NCBI GenBank assembly: GCA_016214905.1
Contig: JACRMQ010000004.1
Location: forward strand, 124,001 to 188,000
DNA from: Ignavibacteriales bacterium
GTDB taxonomy: Bacteria > Bacteroidota > Ignavibacteria > UBA10030 > SZUA-254
Reading direction: 5' to 3'
DNA: 64,000 nucleotides
Positions 36,348 to 46,280 of this stretch are shown here, piece by piece (position 1 is the stretch's first letter; every line of letters begins with the position of its first letter). The notes beneath the pieces are model-generated. The model made no database searches and had not been told where the DNA came from. It was given only the letters and a program-made list of their open reading frames with translations. Made by a program: the position numbers and the translations under genes.

Positions 36348-36467
36348 ATTAACTCCGTAAAATAATTCGTCAATATAACGAATTTGTAAAAGAAAAAGAA
36401 TATTTTGGAACTGTGCGGATATTTTAATACATTTTCCAAATTGAAAATATTTATTAGGAGAACTAAA

Positions 36468-37244
36468 ATGAAGCGATTGTTATTAATAAGCGGATTGATC
36501 TTTATCTTCTTTCTTCCATTGTTATCTCAAGAAGATGAAGAAGAAATACCTATGCCACCAAAGAGGTCTCTACCTGCGAAATTAGGTGGTGCGGGTGGAT
36601 TCACACAAAACCTGCTATTCTTAAACCTGGATCCGATAAACGATTATCTTGGGCGAAGTGGTGCCGCGAAATTCGAAAAACAACCGATGCTATTACTTGG
36701 CGGACAAGGTTACGGATATATCATGCTTGTGCAGAATCTTCGCATCGGCGGAGTTGGTGCCAGCGGAACGATGAAGAGTGCTTCAATCGATACGGGTATC
36801 TACCCAAATATGAGGCGTGACGTTGAACTGTCTGTCGGTTTTGGCGGAATGACAATAGAATATGTTTTACCTATAGTACCGCGACTCGATATTTCTGCAG
36901 GCATCATGCTTGGCGCCGGTTCTACCACATTGAAAATATGGCGTAACCAAAACCCGAATAAAATCTGGAACGATATCTGGGATGAATACGGGAATAATAA
37001 CATTTCATCGTATGAATATGCACGCACATTGAATGGGGCATTCTTCATCTACCAACCGCAGGTCAACATTGAATATGCGGTTTTGCGGTGGGTTGGAGTA
37101 CGATTAGGAGTTGCTTACAACGGTATGGCTGCGCCGGAATGGAAGTTAGATGATAAGTACGATCTTATCGGAGTTCCATCGAATATCAGCGGTAAAGGTT
37201 TGATGCTTAACGGAGGAATATTCCTGGGTACATTCCTATTTTAA
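36468..37244 (+). CDS. Exported Gly-rich beta-strand protein, function unknown
   Basis: 258 residues from MKRLLLISGLIFIFFLPLLS, which has AGGAG 8-9 bases before the ATG; a longer frame from 36405 lacks these features. The mature protein starts with an acidic EDEEEIPMPPKR linker. It then has repeated Gly/aromatic strands (GGQGYGYIMLVQNLRIGGVG, VGFGGMTIEYVLP, MLNGGIFLGTFLF), suggesting an outer-membrane barrel or a lipocalin-like fold. It is followed by a strong terminator. No family recognised. Confidence 0.75.
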   Translation: MKRLLLISGLIFIFFLPLLSQEDEEEIPMPPKRSLPAKLGGAGGFTQNLLFLNLDPINDYLGRSGAAKFEKQPMLLLGGQGYGYIMLVQNLRIGGVGASGTMKSASIDTGIYPNMRRDVELSVGFGGMTIEYVLPIVPRLDISAGIMLGAGSTTLKIWRNQNPNKIWNDIWDEYGNNNISSYEYARTLNGAFFIYQPQVNIEYAVLRWVGVRLGVAYNGMAAPEWKLDDKYDLIGVPSNISGKGLMLNGGIFLGTFLF

Positions 37245-37261
37245 AAAGAATTATTATCAAA

Positions 37262-37297
37262 TCAATCGGAGCCGGTTTTTTACCGGTTCCGATTTTT
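37262..37297 (+). terminator. Terminator after the exported Gly-rich protein
   Basis: AATCGGAGCCGGT-TTTTT-ACCGGTTCCGATTTTT: a 12-13 bp stem with one mismatch and a T-tract. It abuts the stop of convergent hisC. Confidence 0.92.
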
Positions 37298-38387
37298 ATT
37301 TTCCTCTTAACAACTCTTTCAACTTTCCAATAAAAATTTGATTTTGTTCCATTGTTCCTACAGTTACGCGGATACAATGCGGTAATCCAAAAGCTTTAAG
37401 CGGGCGAACTATGATTCCTTTCGATAATAACCCTTGGTAAATCTGATTCACAATGTTTTCATCTTTAAACACGATTGTTACAAAGTTGGCATGTGAAGGA
37501 ATCACTTGCAGATGCAGATCGCGCAACGCATCGGGTAGATACCTCAATCCTTGATTATTCAGTTCAACCGCGCGTTTTACAAAATCTCTGTCATCAAGTG
37601 CCGCGATACCCGCCGCCTGTGCCAATAGATTTGGCTCGAAAGATAATTTAACTTTCATCAGGTTTGTGATTAGATTTTTATGAGCGAAACCATATCCGAG
37701 TCGCAAGCCCGCGAGGCCATAAATTTTAGAAAATGTCCGAAGTGTTATAACATTGTCGTAACGGTATTGCATTGAATCGGGGTATTCCGGATTATGCTGT
37801 GCATATTCGAAGTACGCTTCGTCGAGTATAATTAAAGTGCGCTCTGGAATATTTTTATAGAAAACATCGAACTCTTGCTTGCTGAAAATTGTGCCTGTAG
37901 GATTATTGGGATTTGCAAGGTAAACTATTTTTGTATGGGCGTTCACTTGCTTGGCAAGCGCGGGAAGATCGTAATGCCAATCGCGGTAAGGGACAGTTCT
38001 GTACTTAATACCGCGCGATCGTGCTAAAACCTGGAAGCCGATAAATGCCGATTCGGTTGTAAGAACTTCATCATCGTCGCACAAAAAAGTACGGATAATG
38101 AAAGACATTATCCCATCAGAACCATTGCCGACAATTACGTTATCAATTTTCAGATTGTACAATTTCGCCAGCTTGACTCTCAAATCATATCCGCCGTTTG
38201 GGTAGAAATTAACTTCACCGATATGTTTTTGGATTGCAGCGATAGCAAGAGGAGAGGCGCCAATCGGATTTTCATTCGAAGCCAACTTTATAACTTTCTT
38301 TATCCCGAATTCACGCTGAACTTCGTCTATCGGTTTTCCCGGTTTATATGGTTGTAACGATTCAATATATGGTGGAACTAAGGGCAT
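37296..38387 (-). CDS. hisC: Histidinol-phosphate aminotransferase
   Basis: 363 residues of the class I/II PLP aminotransferase fold, HisC branch. It has IKLASNENPIGASPLAIAA near the N-terminus, NVIVGNGSDGIMSFI, ANPNNPTGTIFS, IILDEAYFEYA and the PLP lysine in TFSKIYGLAGLRLGYG. It converts imidazole-acetol phosphate to histidinol phosphate with glutamate; some members prefer aromatic amino acids. No other his gene is beside it, so a broader aminotransferase role is possible. Confidence 0.9.
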   Translation of the reverse strand: MPLVPPYIESLQPYKPGKPIDEVQREFGIKKVIKLASNENPIGASPLAIAAIQKHIGEVNFYPNGGYDLRVKLAKLYNLKIDNVIVGNGSDGIMSFIIRTFLCDDDEVLTTESAFIGFQVLARSRGIKYRTVPYRDWHYDLPALAKQVNAHTKIVYLANPNNPTGTIFSKQEFDVFYKNIPERTLIILDEAYFEYAQHNPEYPDSMQYRYDNVITLRTFSKIYGLAGLRLGYGFAHKNLITNLMKVKLSFEPNLLAQAAGIAALDDRDFVKRAVELNNQGLRYLPDALRDLHLQVIPSHANFVTIVFKDENIVNQIYQGLLSKGIIVRPLKAFGLPHCIRVTVGTMEQNQIFIGKLKELLRGK

Positions 38388-38513
38388 AACAATAAGGATT
38401 ATTGGTGATCAAGATAAATTTTGTGTCAAAAGATAAGAAAGAGAGAACTTAAAATCAATTATCGCTTTGGATATAATTAACAATTTCCTTACTTTTTAAC
38501 CATAGTGATAATG

Positions 38514-38562
38514 AAAGGAGAATGATGAACGACGGTTACGAATTATTTTAATGATCAATTAA
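38514..38562 (+). promoter_or_regulatory. Ribosome site with tiny leader frames before the large envelope gene
   Basis: GAAAGGAG precedes ATGATGAACGACGGT.., a 9-codon frame stopping at 38549-38551. Its TAA overlaps the ATG of a 3-codon frame (38551-38562). The large gene then begins at a TTG at 38577 with no Shine-Dalgarno of its own. A leader-peptide or re-initiation arrangement is possible, as is a frameshifted original start. Confidence 0.35.
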
Positions 38563-38576
38563 CTACAATCAACATT

Positions 38577-41500
38577 TTGTTATATAACCGTTGTAAAATA
38601 TTCTTTCTCATCATCAGCATCCTGCTGGGTTATTTCTGTGCTACTGCTCAATTGGGCAGCTATGGCGTATCGAATGAATTAAAATTCCGCCTCTCTAAAT
38701 TCAAAGATACTACAATTGTTCTTACCCATCCCTTTATTATTCCAACATCATTAACGGTCCGCGCCGATTCGATCGACCTCAAAGATTCAATCGATTACAT
38801 TTATGATCAATCGTTGAATACGATTACAATAAAAAAGGTTTTTAAGGATGATATTAATCGGGATAACAACAATCGCGCAATCGCAATAAAATATCGGCAA
38901 GCACCTTTTCTGATTAAGAAAAATTATAAACACCGGATTCCGCAATCGTTGAGCGATAGTATGAAAACGATTTCGGAACGAATAAGCAAACCAAGAACAT
39001 CTTTTTCAGTCGATGATTTATTCGGTTCAAATCTTCAGGCATCAGGGAGTATTGTCAGGGGATTTACGTTGGGGACGAATCGTGATTTGTCTTTGAACTC
39101 CGGCTTCCGTATGCAGATGTCGGGTAAGCTGGCAGATGATGTGGAAGTCATAGGATCGTTGACAGATGAAAACTCTCCACTTCAACCGGAAGGAACAACA
39201 CAAACACTCCAGGAAATTGATAAGGTGCTGATTGAAATACGAAGTGAAAATATGTCTGCCACACTTGGCGATATAAATATAAATGTTGCAGGTAATGAGT
39301 TTGGTAACTTAAATCGGAAGTTATCGGGAGCGAAAGGATCAATTAATTATAGCGTCGGTAAGGTCGGGGGAGATTTTCATATTGCCGGTGCAGTAACCCG
39401 CGGTAAATTTACAACGAATGAATTTCAGGGATTTGATGGTGTGCAAGGACCGTACCGGCTAACTGGTGAACGCAATAACCGTAACATTATAGTGATTGCC
39501 GGAAGCGAGCGTGTGTATCTAAACGGAGAGAAAATGTTACGTGGTGAGAACGCGGATTATACTATTGATTACGCGACTGCCGAAATAACATTCACCATCA
39601 AACGATTGATAATGCGCGGCAGCAGAATTATCACCGATTATGAATACACGGATAGACAATATAACCGTAGTTTATATGGCGGTAAAACAGGCATTCGTCT
39701 CATGGACGATAAATTGAAAATGAATTTCATGTTTTTCCAGGAAAACGATAACGAGAATGCGCCGATAGATATCTCTCTTAGTGAGTCCGATAAATCAATC
39801 CTTCGTGACGCAGGAAATGATCCGCAGAAAGCTTATCGTTCAGGTATTGAAGAAGTAGGGATTGGCAAAGGTCAGTATATGGCTATCGATACTGTTGTAA
39901 AAACAGTCGCGAATACCGACTCGATTCTTAGAATTTATCGATTCAATCCTGTTGATACAGTTCATTCGATTTACAATTTATCGTTTGCTTATACGGGAAC
40001 TGGAAGTTATAAAAAAATAAGCATAGGCAGGTATGAGTTCGCCGGTATAGGGCGCGGCAATTATGAACCGATCAAATATTTACCTGTACCTGAGAGCCGT
40101 TCGTTATTTGATTTTGATATAAATCTGAAACCGGTCAAAGATTTTGAAATAACCGGTGAATATGGAGTGAGCAATTATTCAGCAAACAAGTTCGCACCAG
40201 AAGCCAAGGTTATTGACAATGCGCTTTCTTTGAAAGCAATCTATTCTCGCGAAAATCTGAATGTCGCAGGAATTAATTTTGGATCGCTCGATTTCGGGAT
40301 CAAAGAACGATTCGTGGGAAAATCTTTTTCTCCCTTGGATAGAGTTAATGAAGTAGAATATAACCGGAATTGGAATATATCCGATCATCTAAAAGAAGAT
40401 GAAAATCTCATCGAAGGCAATCTCACATACAAACCGAAACAATTCTTGACGTTTGGAACAAATGCCGGAAAAGTCACACGGGGAGATGGATTCAATACGT
40501 TGAGATATAGCATCAGCGGTGAGATAAGCGATGAATTATTTCCATTCGTCCGGTATAGAATGGAAAATATAAAAACTCAGAATAATTTATTCGATTCGAA
40601 AAGCAAATGGAGTAAACAATATCTCGATAGCAGATACAAATATGGAATTATCGAACCTCGAATTCAGCTTTCGTATGAAGATCTTAAAACGCGACGTATT
40701 TCAAACGATTCATTGATCTCGGGAAGTTATTTATGGACCGATATTGGCGGAGGAGTTGGGATAAAACCATCAGATAAACTGTTGCTGGAAAGTAATGTGA
40801 AAATGCAACGAGATGATTCACTCAATCACGGGAAAATAACCCACGTGTCAGATCGGTTTATTCAGGAATATAATGCGCGCTGGGTGCCCGATGAAACATT
40901 CTCCACGAACGTGGAAGTTGCAGCTCAACAGAGAAAATTCACAGATGATTATATTCGACGAGGGAATGTTGATAATTCTAATATCCTTTTTCGATGGCAA
41001 ACCAACACGAGTTTTATAAATCGCGCTTTTGAAACTGAATTATATTACGAAGCAACAAGGGGGATGACAGCAAAATTGGAGCGATTATTTCAACATGTGC
41101 CAAAAGGAACCGGATCATACATCTATCTGGGTGACTTGAATAATAATTTAATAATTGATCAGGAAGATTTTCAATTAAGCCGGTTTGACGGAGAGTATGT
41201 TGCGGTGGTTGTACCCGGAGACCAGTTAATTCCGGTTGCTGAAGTGAAAGCGGCGAGCCGTTTTAGATTAGAACCTGAACGGTTGTTTAAATCTAATTCA
41301 ATGTTACAAGAAGTTATATCTGCTGTCTCCACAGAAACATATCTTAGGGTTGAAGAAAAAAGCAGCAAAAGCAATGTGGAAGATATTTATTATTTGAAAT
41401 TGAATCGCTTTCAAGATGAATCAACAACTCTCGCAGGCAGTAATCTTGTTGTTCAAGATATTCACCTGTTAAAAGATAATCAGATCTTTTCATCGACATA

Positions 41501-42071
41501 TCGTTACACGCAGAGCAAATCGATGACTCAGTATGCATCATTCGGAGAAAAGAGATATCGGAGAGAACATTTCGGTAGAATTCGCTGGCAATTGATCGAG
41601 GAGATAAGTAATCAAACAGAATTATCGCAAAAATCTGATATACGAAGCGGTTATAATGGCGGCTTACGCTCATGGTCGATCAGTTCGAATTCTTTTTTAA
41701 CAGATTGGTCATATCGTCCATGGCAAGAACTTGAAGTGGGATTCAAATTTGGATTTGGAGAAGCGATAAATTGCGATACTATTGCCGCAGATATGAATGA
41801 TCAATCTTTGAGGTGCCAATACACCATCTCTGCCGATGGGCAGTTAAGAATAGAGTTCACACGTGAGGAAGTTACTGTTAATAAGACAATCATAGAACCG
41901 CTGTTTGAATTAACTGAAGGAAAGTTACGTGGACAAAGTTGGTTATGGAGATTTCTGTTTGAATACCGCCTTGTAAAGAATCTTCAGATGGAAATAAATT
42001 ATTTTGGAAGAAGTGAAGGAAGGAACGCGGCGATGCACAACGTAAAAGCGGTACTTAGAGCATTCTTTTAA
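38577..42071 (+). CDS. Very large outer-membrane/envelope protein
   Basis: 1164 residues from a TTG codon. The N-terminus CKIFFLIISILLGYFCATAQ is a signal peptide. The rest is dense in alternating strands, with a segment SERVYLNGEKMLRGENADYT.. followed by IDYATAEITF. I associate this YLNGxxLxxGxDYxIDY pattern with large FCB outer-membrane proteins. A later DxNNxxxIDxED-like calcium loop (YLGDLNNNLIIDQEDF) resembles a dockerin-style motif. The C-terminus RLVKNLQMEINYFGRSEGRN.. ends in KAVLRAFF, aromatic as in barrels. Function unknown. The start has no good ribosome site; a tiny frame with a strong one lies 55 bases upstream. Confidence 0.75.
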   Translation: MLYNRCKIFFLIISILLGYFCATAQLGSYGVSNELKFRLSKFKDTTIVLTHPFIIPTSLTVRADSIDLKDSIDYIYDQSLNTITIKKVFKDDINRDNNNRAIAIKYRQAPFLIKKNYKHRIPQSLSDSMKTISERISKPRTSFSVDDLFGSNLQASGSIVRGFTLGTNRDLSLNSGFRMQMSGKLADDVEVIGSLTDENSPLQPEGTTQTLQEIDKVLIEIRSENMSATLGDININVAGNEFGNLNRKLSGAKGSINYSVGKVGGDFHIAGAVTRGKFTTNEFQGFDGVQGPYRLTGERNNRNIIVIAGSERVYLNGEKMLRGENADYTIDYATAEITFTIKRLIMRGSRIITDYEYTDRQYNRSLYGGKTGIRLMDDKLKMNFMFFQENDNENAPIDISLSESDKSILRDAGNDPQKAYRSGIEEVGIGKGQYMAIDTVVKTVANTDSILRIYRFNPVDTVHSIYNLSFAYTGTGSYKKISIGRYEFAGIGRGNYEPIKYLPVPESRSLFDFDINLKPVKDFEITGEYGVSNYSANKFAPEAKVIDNALSLKAIYSRENLNVAGINFGSLDFGIKERFVGKSFSPLDRVNEVEYNRNWNISDHLKEDENLIEGNLTYKPKQFLTFGTNAGKVTRGDGFNTLRYSISGEISDELFPFVRYRMENIKTQNNLFDSKSKWSKQYLDSRYKYGIIEPRIQLSYEDLKTRRISNDSLISGSYLWTDIGGGVGIKPSDKLLLESNVKMQRDDSLNHGKITHVSDRFIQEYNARWVPDETFSTNVEVAAQQRKFTDDYIRRGNVDNSNILFRWQTNTSFINRAFETELYYEATRGMTAKLERLFQHVPKGTGSYIYLGDLNNNLIIDQEDFQLSRFDGEYVAVVVPGDQLIPVAEVKAASRFRLEPERLFKSNSMLQEVISAVSTETYLRVEEKSSKSNVEDIYYLKLNRFQDESTTLAGSNLVVQDIHLLKDNQIFSSTYRYTQSKSMTQYASFGEKRYRREHFGRIRWQLIEEISNQTELSQKSDIRSGYNGGLRSWSISSNSFLTDWSYRPWQELEVGFKFGFGEAINCDTIAADMNDQSLRCQYTISADGQLRIEFTREEVTVNKTIIEPLFELTEGKLRGQSWLWRFLFEYRLVKNLQMEINYFGRSEGRNAAMHNVKAVLRAFF

Positions 42072-42425
42072 AGATGTTCTGCTAATAAACAGGTAAGATG
42101 TAACAAAAAATATTTTTTAAAATATTTAGTTAATCGTTTCACGGGGTTTCACGTAAAAATAATCTTCTGACAATTTCTAATCTGAATATTCACCACTCAC
42201 AAATAGTAAAAATATTTTTTAAAAGTTCATTTTTTACTTGCTTTTCTATCTCAATCTTTTTATAATAAATCCACATTAATTTTGCTCACAGGGTTTGCTC
42301 GCACAACTCACCCAACAATAGAAATAAAAAATTTATCATGGTTTATTTTAACATCCGATTAATAATTTCCAAAATTAATTCTAAGAAAAATATTAATTAT
42401 GGGAATGATGAAAATGAGGGTTTAG
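42072..42425. other. AT-rich intergenic stretch
   Basis: No gene seen. Two similar A/T tracts (AAAAAATATTTTTTAAAA at about 42.10 kb and AAAAATATTTTTTAAAAG at about 42.21 kb) and an overall very low G+C content suggest a promoter region for the ogt gene. Confidence 0.4.
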
Positions 42426-43046
42426 ATGTTTGAATATGCTGCAGTAGCTGAAATGCCGCGGACTGCATTGCAGACGCGTAACCGAATAGTTTCCGAAAAT
42501 CAACGAGGTAATTTTAATCCGAAAAATTCCGTGTTACAGGAAGAAATATACTGCACATCGTTCGACTCACGAATAGGGAGGATTTATGTTGCGTCGACTG
42601 AGGATGGAGTTTGCAAAATAAGTTTACCGAAGGAAAATAGGAAAGATTTTTACAGTTGGTTGAAAGTTCATTTTGATCTTGATTTGGTGATTGATAACCG
42701 ATCGCGCAATCGTGATGTAATAGACCAGTTGACGCGTTATTTCAACGGCCGATTGGCGAAATTCACATGTCCGGTCGATCTTATTGGGACTCCGTTTCAG
42801 GTGCGTGTTTGGAAAGAATTATCCAAAATACCATACGGTTCCACGATAACATATAAACATCTCGCGAAACGTGTTCATGCGCCGAAAGCATTTCAAGCAG
42901 TGGGGCGTGCTAATGGGGCCAATCCGCTTCCAATAATAATTCCGTGTCATCGCGTCATCGGTTCTGACGGTTCTCTAGTGGGATATGCTTATGGTGTTAA
43001 AACGAAAGAATTTTTCCTGCGACTCGAAGGGGCAATCATAATATGA
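42426..43046 (+). CDS. ogt: Methylated-DNA-protein-cysteine methyltransferase
   Basis: 206 residues. The alkyl-acceptor motif IPCHRVIGSDGSLVGYA places the reactive cysteine at residue 174, preceded by the DNA-binding helix region VHAPKAFQAVGRANGANP. The N-terminal domain (FDSRIGRIYVASTEDGVC) is of the Ogt/MGMT type, with an extra 40-residue leader of low similarity. It repairs O6-alkylguanine by suicide transfer. Possibly co-transcribed with the downstream helicase, although 140 bases separate them. Confidence 0.93.
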   Translation: MFEYAAVAEMPRTALQTRNRIVSENQRGNFNPKNSVLQEEIYCTSFDSRIGRIYVASTEDGVCKISLPKENRKDFYSWLKVHFDLDLVIDNRSRNRDVIDQLTRYFNGRLAKFTCPVDLIGTPFQVRVWKELSKIPYGSTITYKHLAKRVHAPKAFQAVGRANGANPLPIIIPCHRVIGSDGSLVGYAYGVKTKEFFLRLEGAIII

Positions 43047-43185
43047 ATTAACGTGTAATAATTTATAATTAATTTCACATCAAGTTATTCACTTCTTTAA
43101 TTCACATCTTATAAAAAAATATTTTCAAAGTTTGGAGGTAAGAAAATATTTACCTACTTTTTTACAACCTCATAATCGACGTTTA

Positions 43186-45411
43186 ATGAAATATCTTCAA
43201 AATGTAAATCAACAGCAGCGCGAAGCTATAGAAACTATAAACGGTCCAATTATCGTCGTGGCCGGACCGGGTAGTGGCAAGACACGCGTTCTTACACACA
43301 GGATGGTGTACCTCATGTCAAATGGTATTCCATCGTATAATATTCTTGCGCTCACGTTCACAAATAAAGCCGCTAATGAGATGAAAGAAAGAATCACCGG
43401 ATTGATCGGGCAAAGCGCGAACTATTTATGGATGGGAACATTTCATTCAGTCTTTGCCAGAATTCTCAGAATGGAATGCGATAAAATAGGATTTCAAAAA
43501 AATTATTCCATCTATGATGAAAACGATAGTCTCAAATTGATTAAGCGGATCATGACCGATCTGCACATTCCGGTTCAGCAATATTCACCTCAAGGAATTC
43601 GGTACAGGATCAGTCAGGCGAAGAATTCCGTCATCACACCCGATGAGTTCGCACGAAATGTATATGATTTGACAGGTGAACAAACTGCAAAAATATTCAA
43701 AGAGTATGCTAGTCGTTTAAAAGAGAATAATTCAATGGATTTTGATGATTTACTGATAAAACCGATTGAGTTGTTTCAAAGGCATAAAGAAATTCTAACC
43801 GCGTATCAAAGCAGATTTCGATATCTGCTCGTAGATGAGTATCAGGATACGAATCATGCTCAATATCTAATGCTGAAATTGCTTGCTGAGAGGCAAAAAA
43901 ATATATGTGTAGTTGGAGATGATGCTCAAAGCATATATGCCTTCAGAGGAGCAGATATTAAGAATATTCTAGAGTTCCAAAAAGATTACCCCGATTGTAA
44001 ATTCATCCGGCTCGAGCAAAATTACAGGTCAACCAAAACCATTCTCGCCGCAGCAGATTCTGTTATAAAATTCAATCAAAGCCAGATTACAAAAAATCTT
44101 TGGACAGAAAATGAAGAAGGTGATCGTATAACTCTTCTTCAATGCGGAGACGATCGTGAGGAAGGCCAGGAGATCGTTACAAGAATTTTTGTCGGTGTGA
44201 ATAATCAAGAGATTCATTATCACGATGTTGCCATCATGTATCGGACGAATGCGCAATCGCGTTCAATCGAGGATGCTTTGCGGAAAAACGGTATACCGTA
44301 TGTCATCATCGGAGGGATTGAATTTTATCAAAGAAAAGAGATAAAAGATGTTATTGCTTACTTCCGGCTTTTAGTGAATCCACAAGACAATGAAAGTTTT
44401 CTTCGAATAGTTAATTTCCCCAACCGTGGACTCGGTGATGTTGCATTGGGTCACCTTAAAACATATGCAATGTCGACGAATACAACTTTCCTTTCTGCAG
44501 CAGGTGAGTCGGGTAAAATCGCGCAATTATCAAAGAGGGCACAATCTGGATTTTTAGCTTTTAACTATCTGATAAGTAAATATCGAAAACTTATATCCGA
44601 ATTATCAATTTCTGAGTTGACAAGAGCACTAGTGGACGAGACAGGAATTCTGAAACATCTCAAAGAGGAAGAGACGCCTGAGTCTTTAGCAAGGATGGAA
44701 AATATTCACGAACTTCTTTCGGCTATCTCAGAATATGCGGATGAACATAAAGACGCGACGGTCGAAGGATTTTTGCAAGAAGTATCGCTCGTCGCCGACA
44801 TAGATCAATGGGACAGCAAAGCAAATGCGGTTACGTTGTTGACATTGCACAGCGCCAAGGGATTGGAATTTCCGGTAGTATTCATTACCGGCTTAGAGGA
44901 AGGATTGTTACCTTATTATAATTCATCTTTAGAAAGTATTGAACTCGAAGAAGAACGAAGGTTATTTTACGTCGGTATAACGCGCGCGATGAAAAAATTG
45001 TTTTTAAGTCACTGCATGACGCGGTATAGGTTTACCGAATTATCAATGCAATCTCCGTCGCGTTTTATTACCGAACTTCCCGATAATCTTATAGAGAAAC
45101 CATCCTTAAGGAGAACTCATTTCTCCAATGGAATAAAAAGGTATGGTTCAACACGCAAAGGTAAAGTCGATAAAAAGATCGGCGCAAAAAAAGAAGATTC
45201 TTATTTCACAGATGTGCAACCTGATTACGAAGAACACTCGGATGAAATAAAAAATATCCGATCCGGTGTCCTTGTTCATCATGAAACTTTCGGAAAGGGA
45301 AAAATTATGCATGTTGTGGGGAAAGGTGAGGTATGTAAAGTAGTTGTTCATTTCGATGCGGTGGGATCAAAAACTCTCATGTTGAAATATGCGAGGTTAA
45401 GATTAGTATGA
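43186..45411 (+). CDS. pcrA: UvrD/PcrA-type DNA helicase
   Basis: 741 residues from ATG at 43186; an earlier TTG at 43132 adds 18 unlikely residues. All superfamily 1A motifs are seen: Walker A AGPGSGKT (residues 26-33), LTFTNKAANEM (Ia), LVDEYQDTN (II), VVGDDAQSIYAFRGA (III), LEQNYRST (IV), TLHSAKGLEFPVVF (V) and RRLFYVGITRA (VI). The C-terminal GVLVHHETFGKGKIMHVVGKG matches the Tudor-like RNA-polymerase-binding tail of PcrA. It unwinds DNA 3'-5' in repair and at transcription conflicts. The stop overlaps the next gene by four bases. Confidence 0.95.
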   Translation: MKYLQNVNQQQREAIETINGPIIVVAGPGSGKTRVLTHRMVYLMSNGIPSYNILALTFTNKAANEMKERITGLIGQSANYLWMGTFHSVFARILRMECDKIGFQKNYSIYDENDSLKLIKRIMTDLHIPVQQYSPQGIRYRISQAKNSVITPDEFARNVYDLTGEQTAKIFKEYASRLKENNSMDFDDLLIKPIELFQRHKEILTAYQSRFRYLLVDEYQDTNHAQYLMLKLLAERQKNICVVGDDAQSIYAFRGADIKNILEFQKDYPDCKFIRLEQNYRSTKTILAAADSVIKFNQSQITKNLWTENEEGDRITLLQCGDDREEGQEIVTRIFVGVNNQEIHYHDVAIMYRTNAQSRSIEDALRKNGIPYVIIGGIEFYQRKEIKDVIAYFRLLVNPQDNESFLRIVNFPNRGLGDVALGHLKTYAMSTNTTFLSAAGESGKIAQLSKRAQSGFLAFNYLISKYRKLISELSISELTRALVDETGILKHLKEEETPESLARMENIHELLSAISEYADEHKDATVEGFLQEVSLVADIDQWDSKANAVTLLTLHSAKGLEFPVVFITGLEEGLLPYYNSSLESIELEEERRLFYVGITRAMKKLFLSHCMTRYRFTELSMQSPSRFITELPDNLIEKPSLRRTHFSNGIKRYGSTRKGKVDKKIGAKKEDSYFTDVQPDYEEHSDEIKNIRSGVLVHHETFGKGKIMHVVGKGEVCKVVVHFDAVGSKTLMLKYARLRLV

Positions 45412-46280
45412 TTGGAATATTACAAAAGGTAATGAAATTCATTCTTTATTACACAAAAGGAATTTATCGTAAGGTGAACGAAGAAAATATATTTTTCCTT
45501 TCAGCAGGAATTGCATTTAATGGCATTCTCTGTTTACTTCCGGTATTATTACTTTTTACATCAGTGATAGGAATGTTTCTTCACTCTTCAAGCATTTCCC
45601 TTCAAAAAATAGATCAGATATTGGATACGGCTTTTCCGCCACAACCATACGCACAGCAAATTCAACAATCGCTGAAGGGAATAGTGAGAGACATTATCCG
45701 CTACCGTTCCACTTTTGGATTTTATGGCATCGGTATTTTGCTGTATGCATCTGCTTCTATGTTCAGTTCAATAAGGCATGTGTTGAACACAATATACCAA
45801 TTGAAATCTTCAAAGTTGGTTATAGTCACCATTCTTGAAAACATTCTTCTGGTTATCGTTCTTGGAGCATTATTCGTTATTGCAAATATTTTCTCATGGG
45901 TTCTTCTTCCCGTCGCTACACTTCTAAAAGAAATACCGGATCTTGGAATTATTGATTTGGGGAGCTTAATGAAGTCCGTTACATTTGCCGCTTCATATAT
46001 TCCGGCATTTATCATGTTCTATGTGATAAATCGATTTATTCCTGAGAGGGGAATAACAAACAAAGTAGCGCTTGTTTCTTCAATCACAACCACATCGCTT
46101 TGGTGGATCGCAGGAAAAGGTTTTAGCTGGTATTTAGCTGCATTTCATTCATACAGCAAATTATACGGAACCTATGCTTTTATTCTGGTATTTCTTCTCT
46201 GGGTTTATTATTCTTCTATAGTATTTGTGGTGGGCATAATGGTAGGACAGCTATATCGCGAGAGAATAACAGCTAAGTAG
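45408..46280 (+). CDS. YihY/BrkB-family inner-membrane protein
   Basis: 290 residues with about six membrane helices. It starts with a basic amphipathic stretch then ENIFFLSAGIAFNGILCLLPVL, the conserved YihY opening, and later YTYAFILVFL-like GTYAFILVFLLWVYYSSIV. An ATGA overlap couples it to pcrA. The family is sometimes called ribonuclease BN or virulence factor BrkB, but it is best seen as an integral membrane protein of unresolved function. Confidence 0.88.
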   Translation: MIGILQKVMKFILYYTKGIYRKVNEENIFFLSAGIAFNGILCLLPVLLLFTSVIGMFLHSSSISLQKIDQILDTAFPPQPYAQQIQQSLKGIVRDIIRYRSTFGFYGIGILLYASASMFSSIRHVLNTIYQLKSSKLVIVTILENILLVIVLGALFVIANIFSWVLLPVATLLKEIPDLGIIDLGSLMKSVTFAASYIPAFIMFYVINRFIPERGITNKVALVSSITTTSLWWIAGKGFSWYLAAFHSYSKLYGTYAFILVFLLWVYYSSIVFVVGIMVGQLYRERITAK

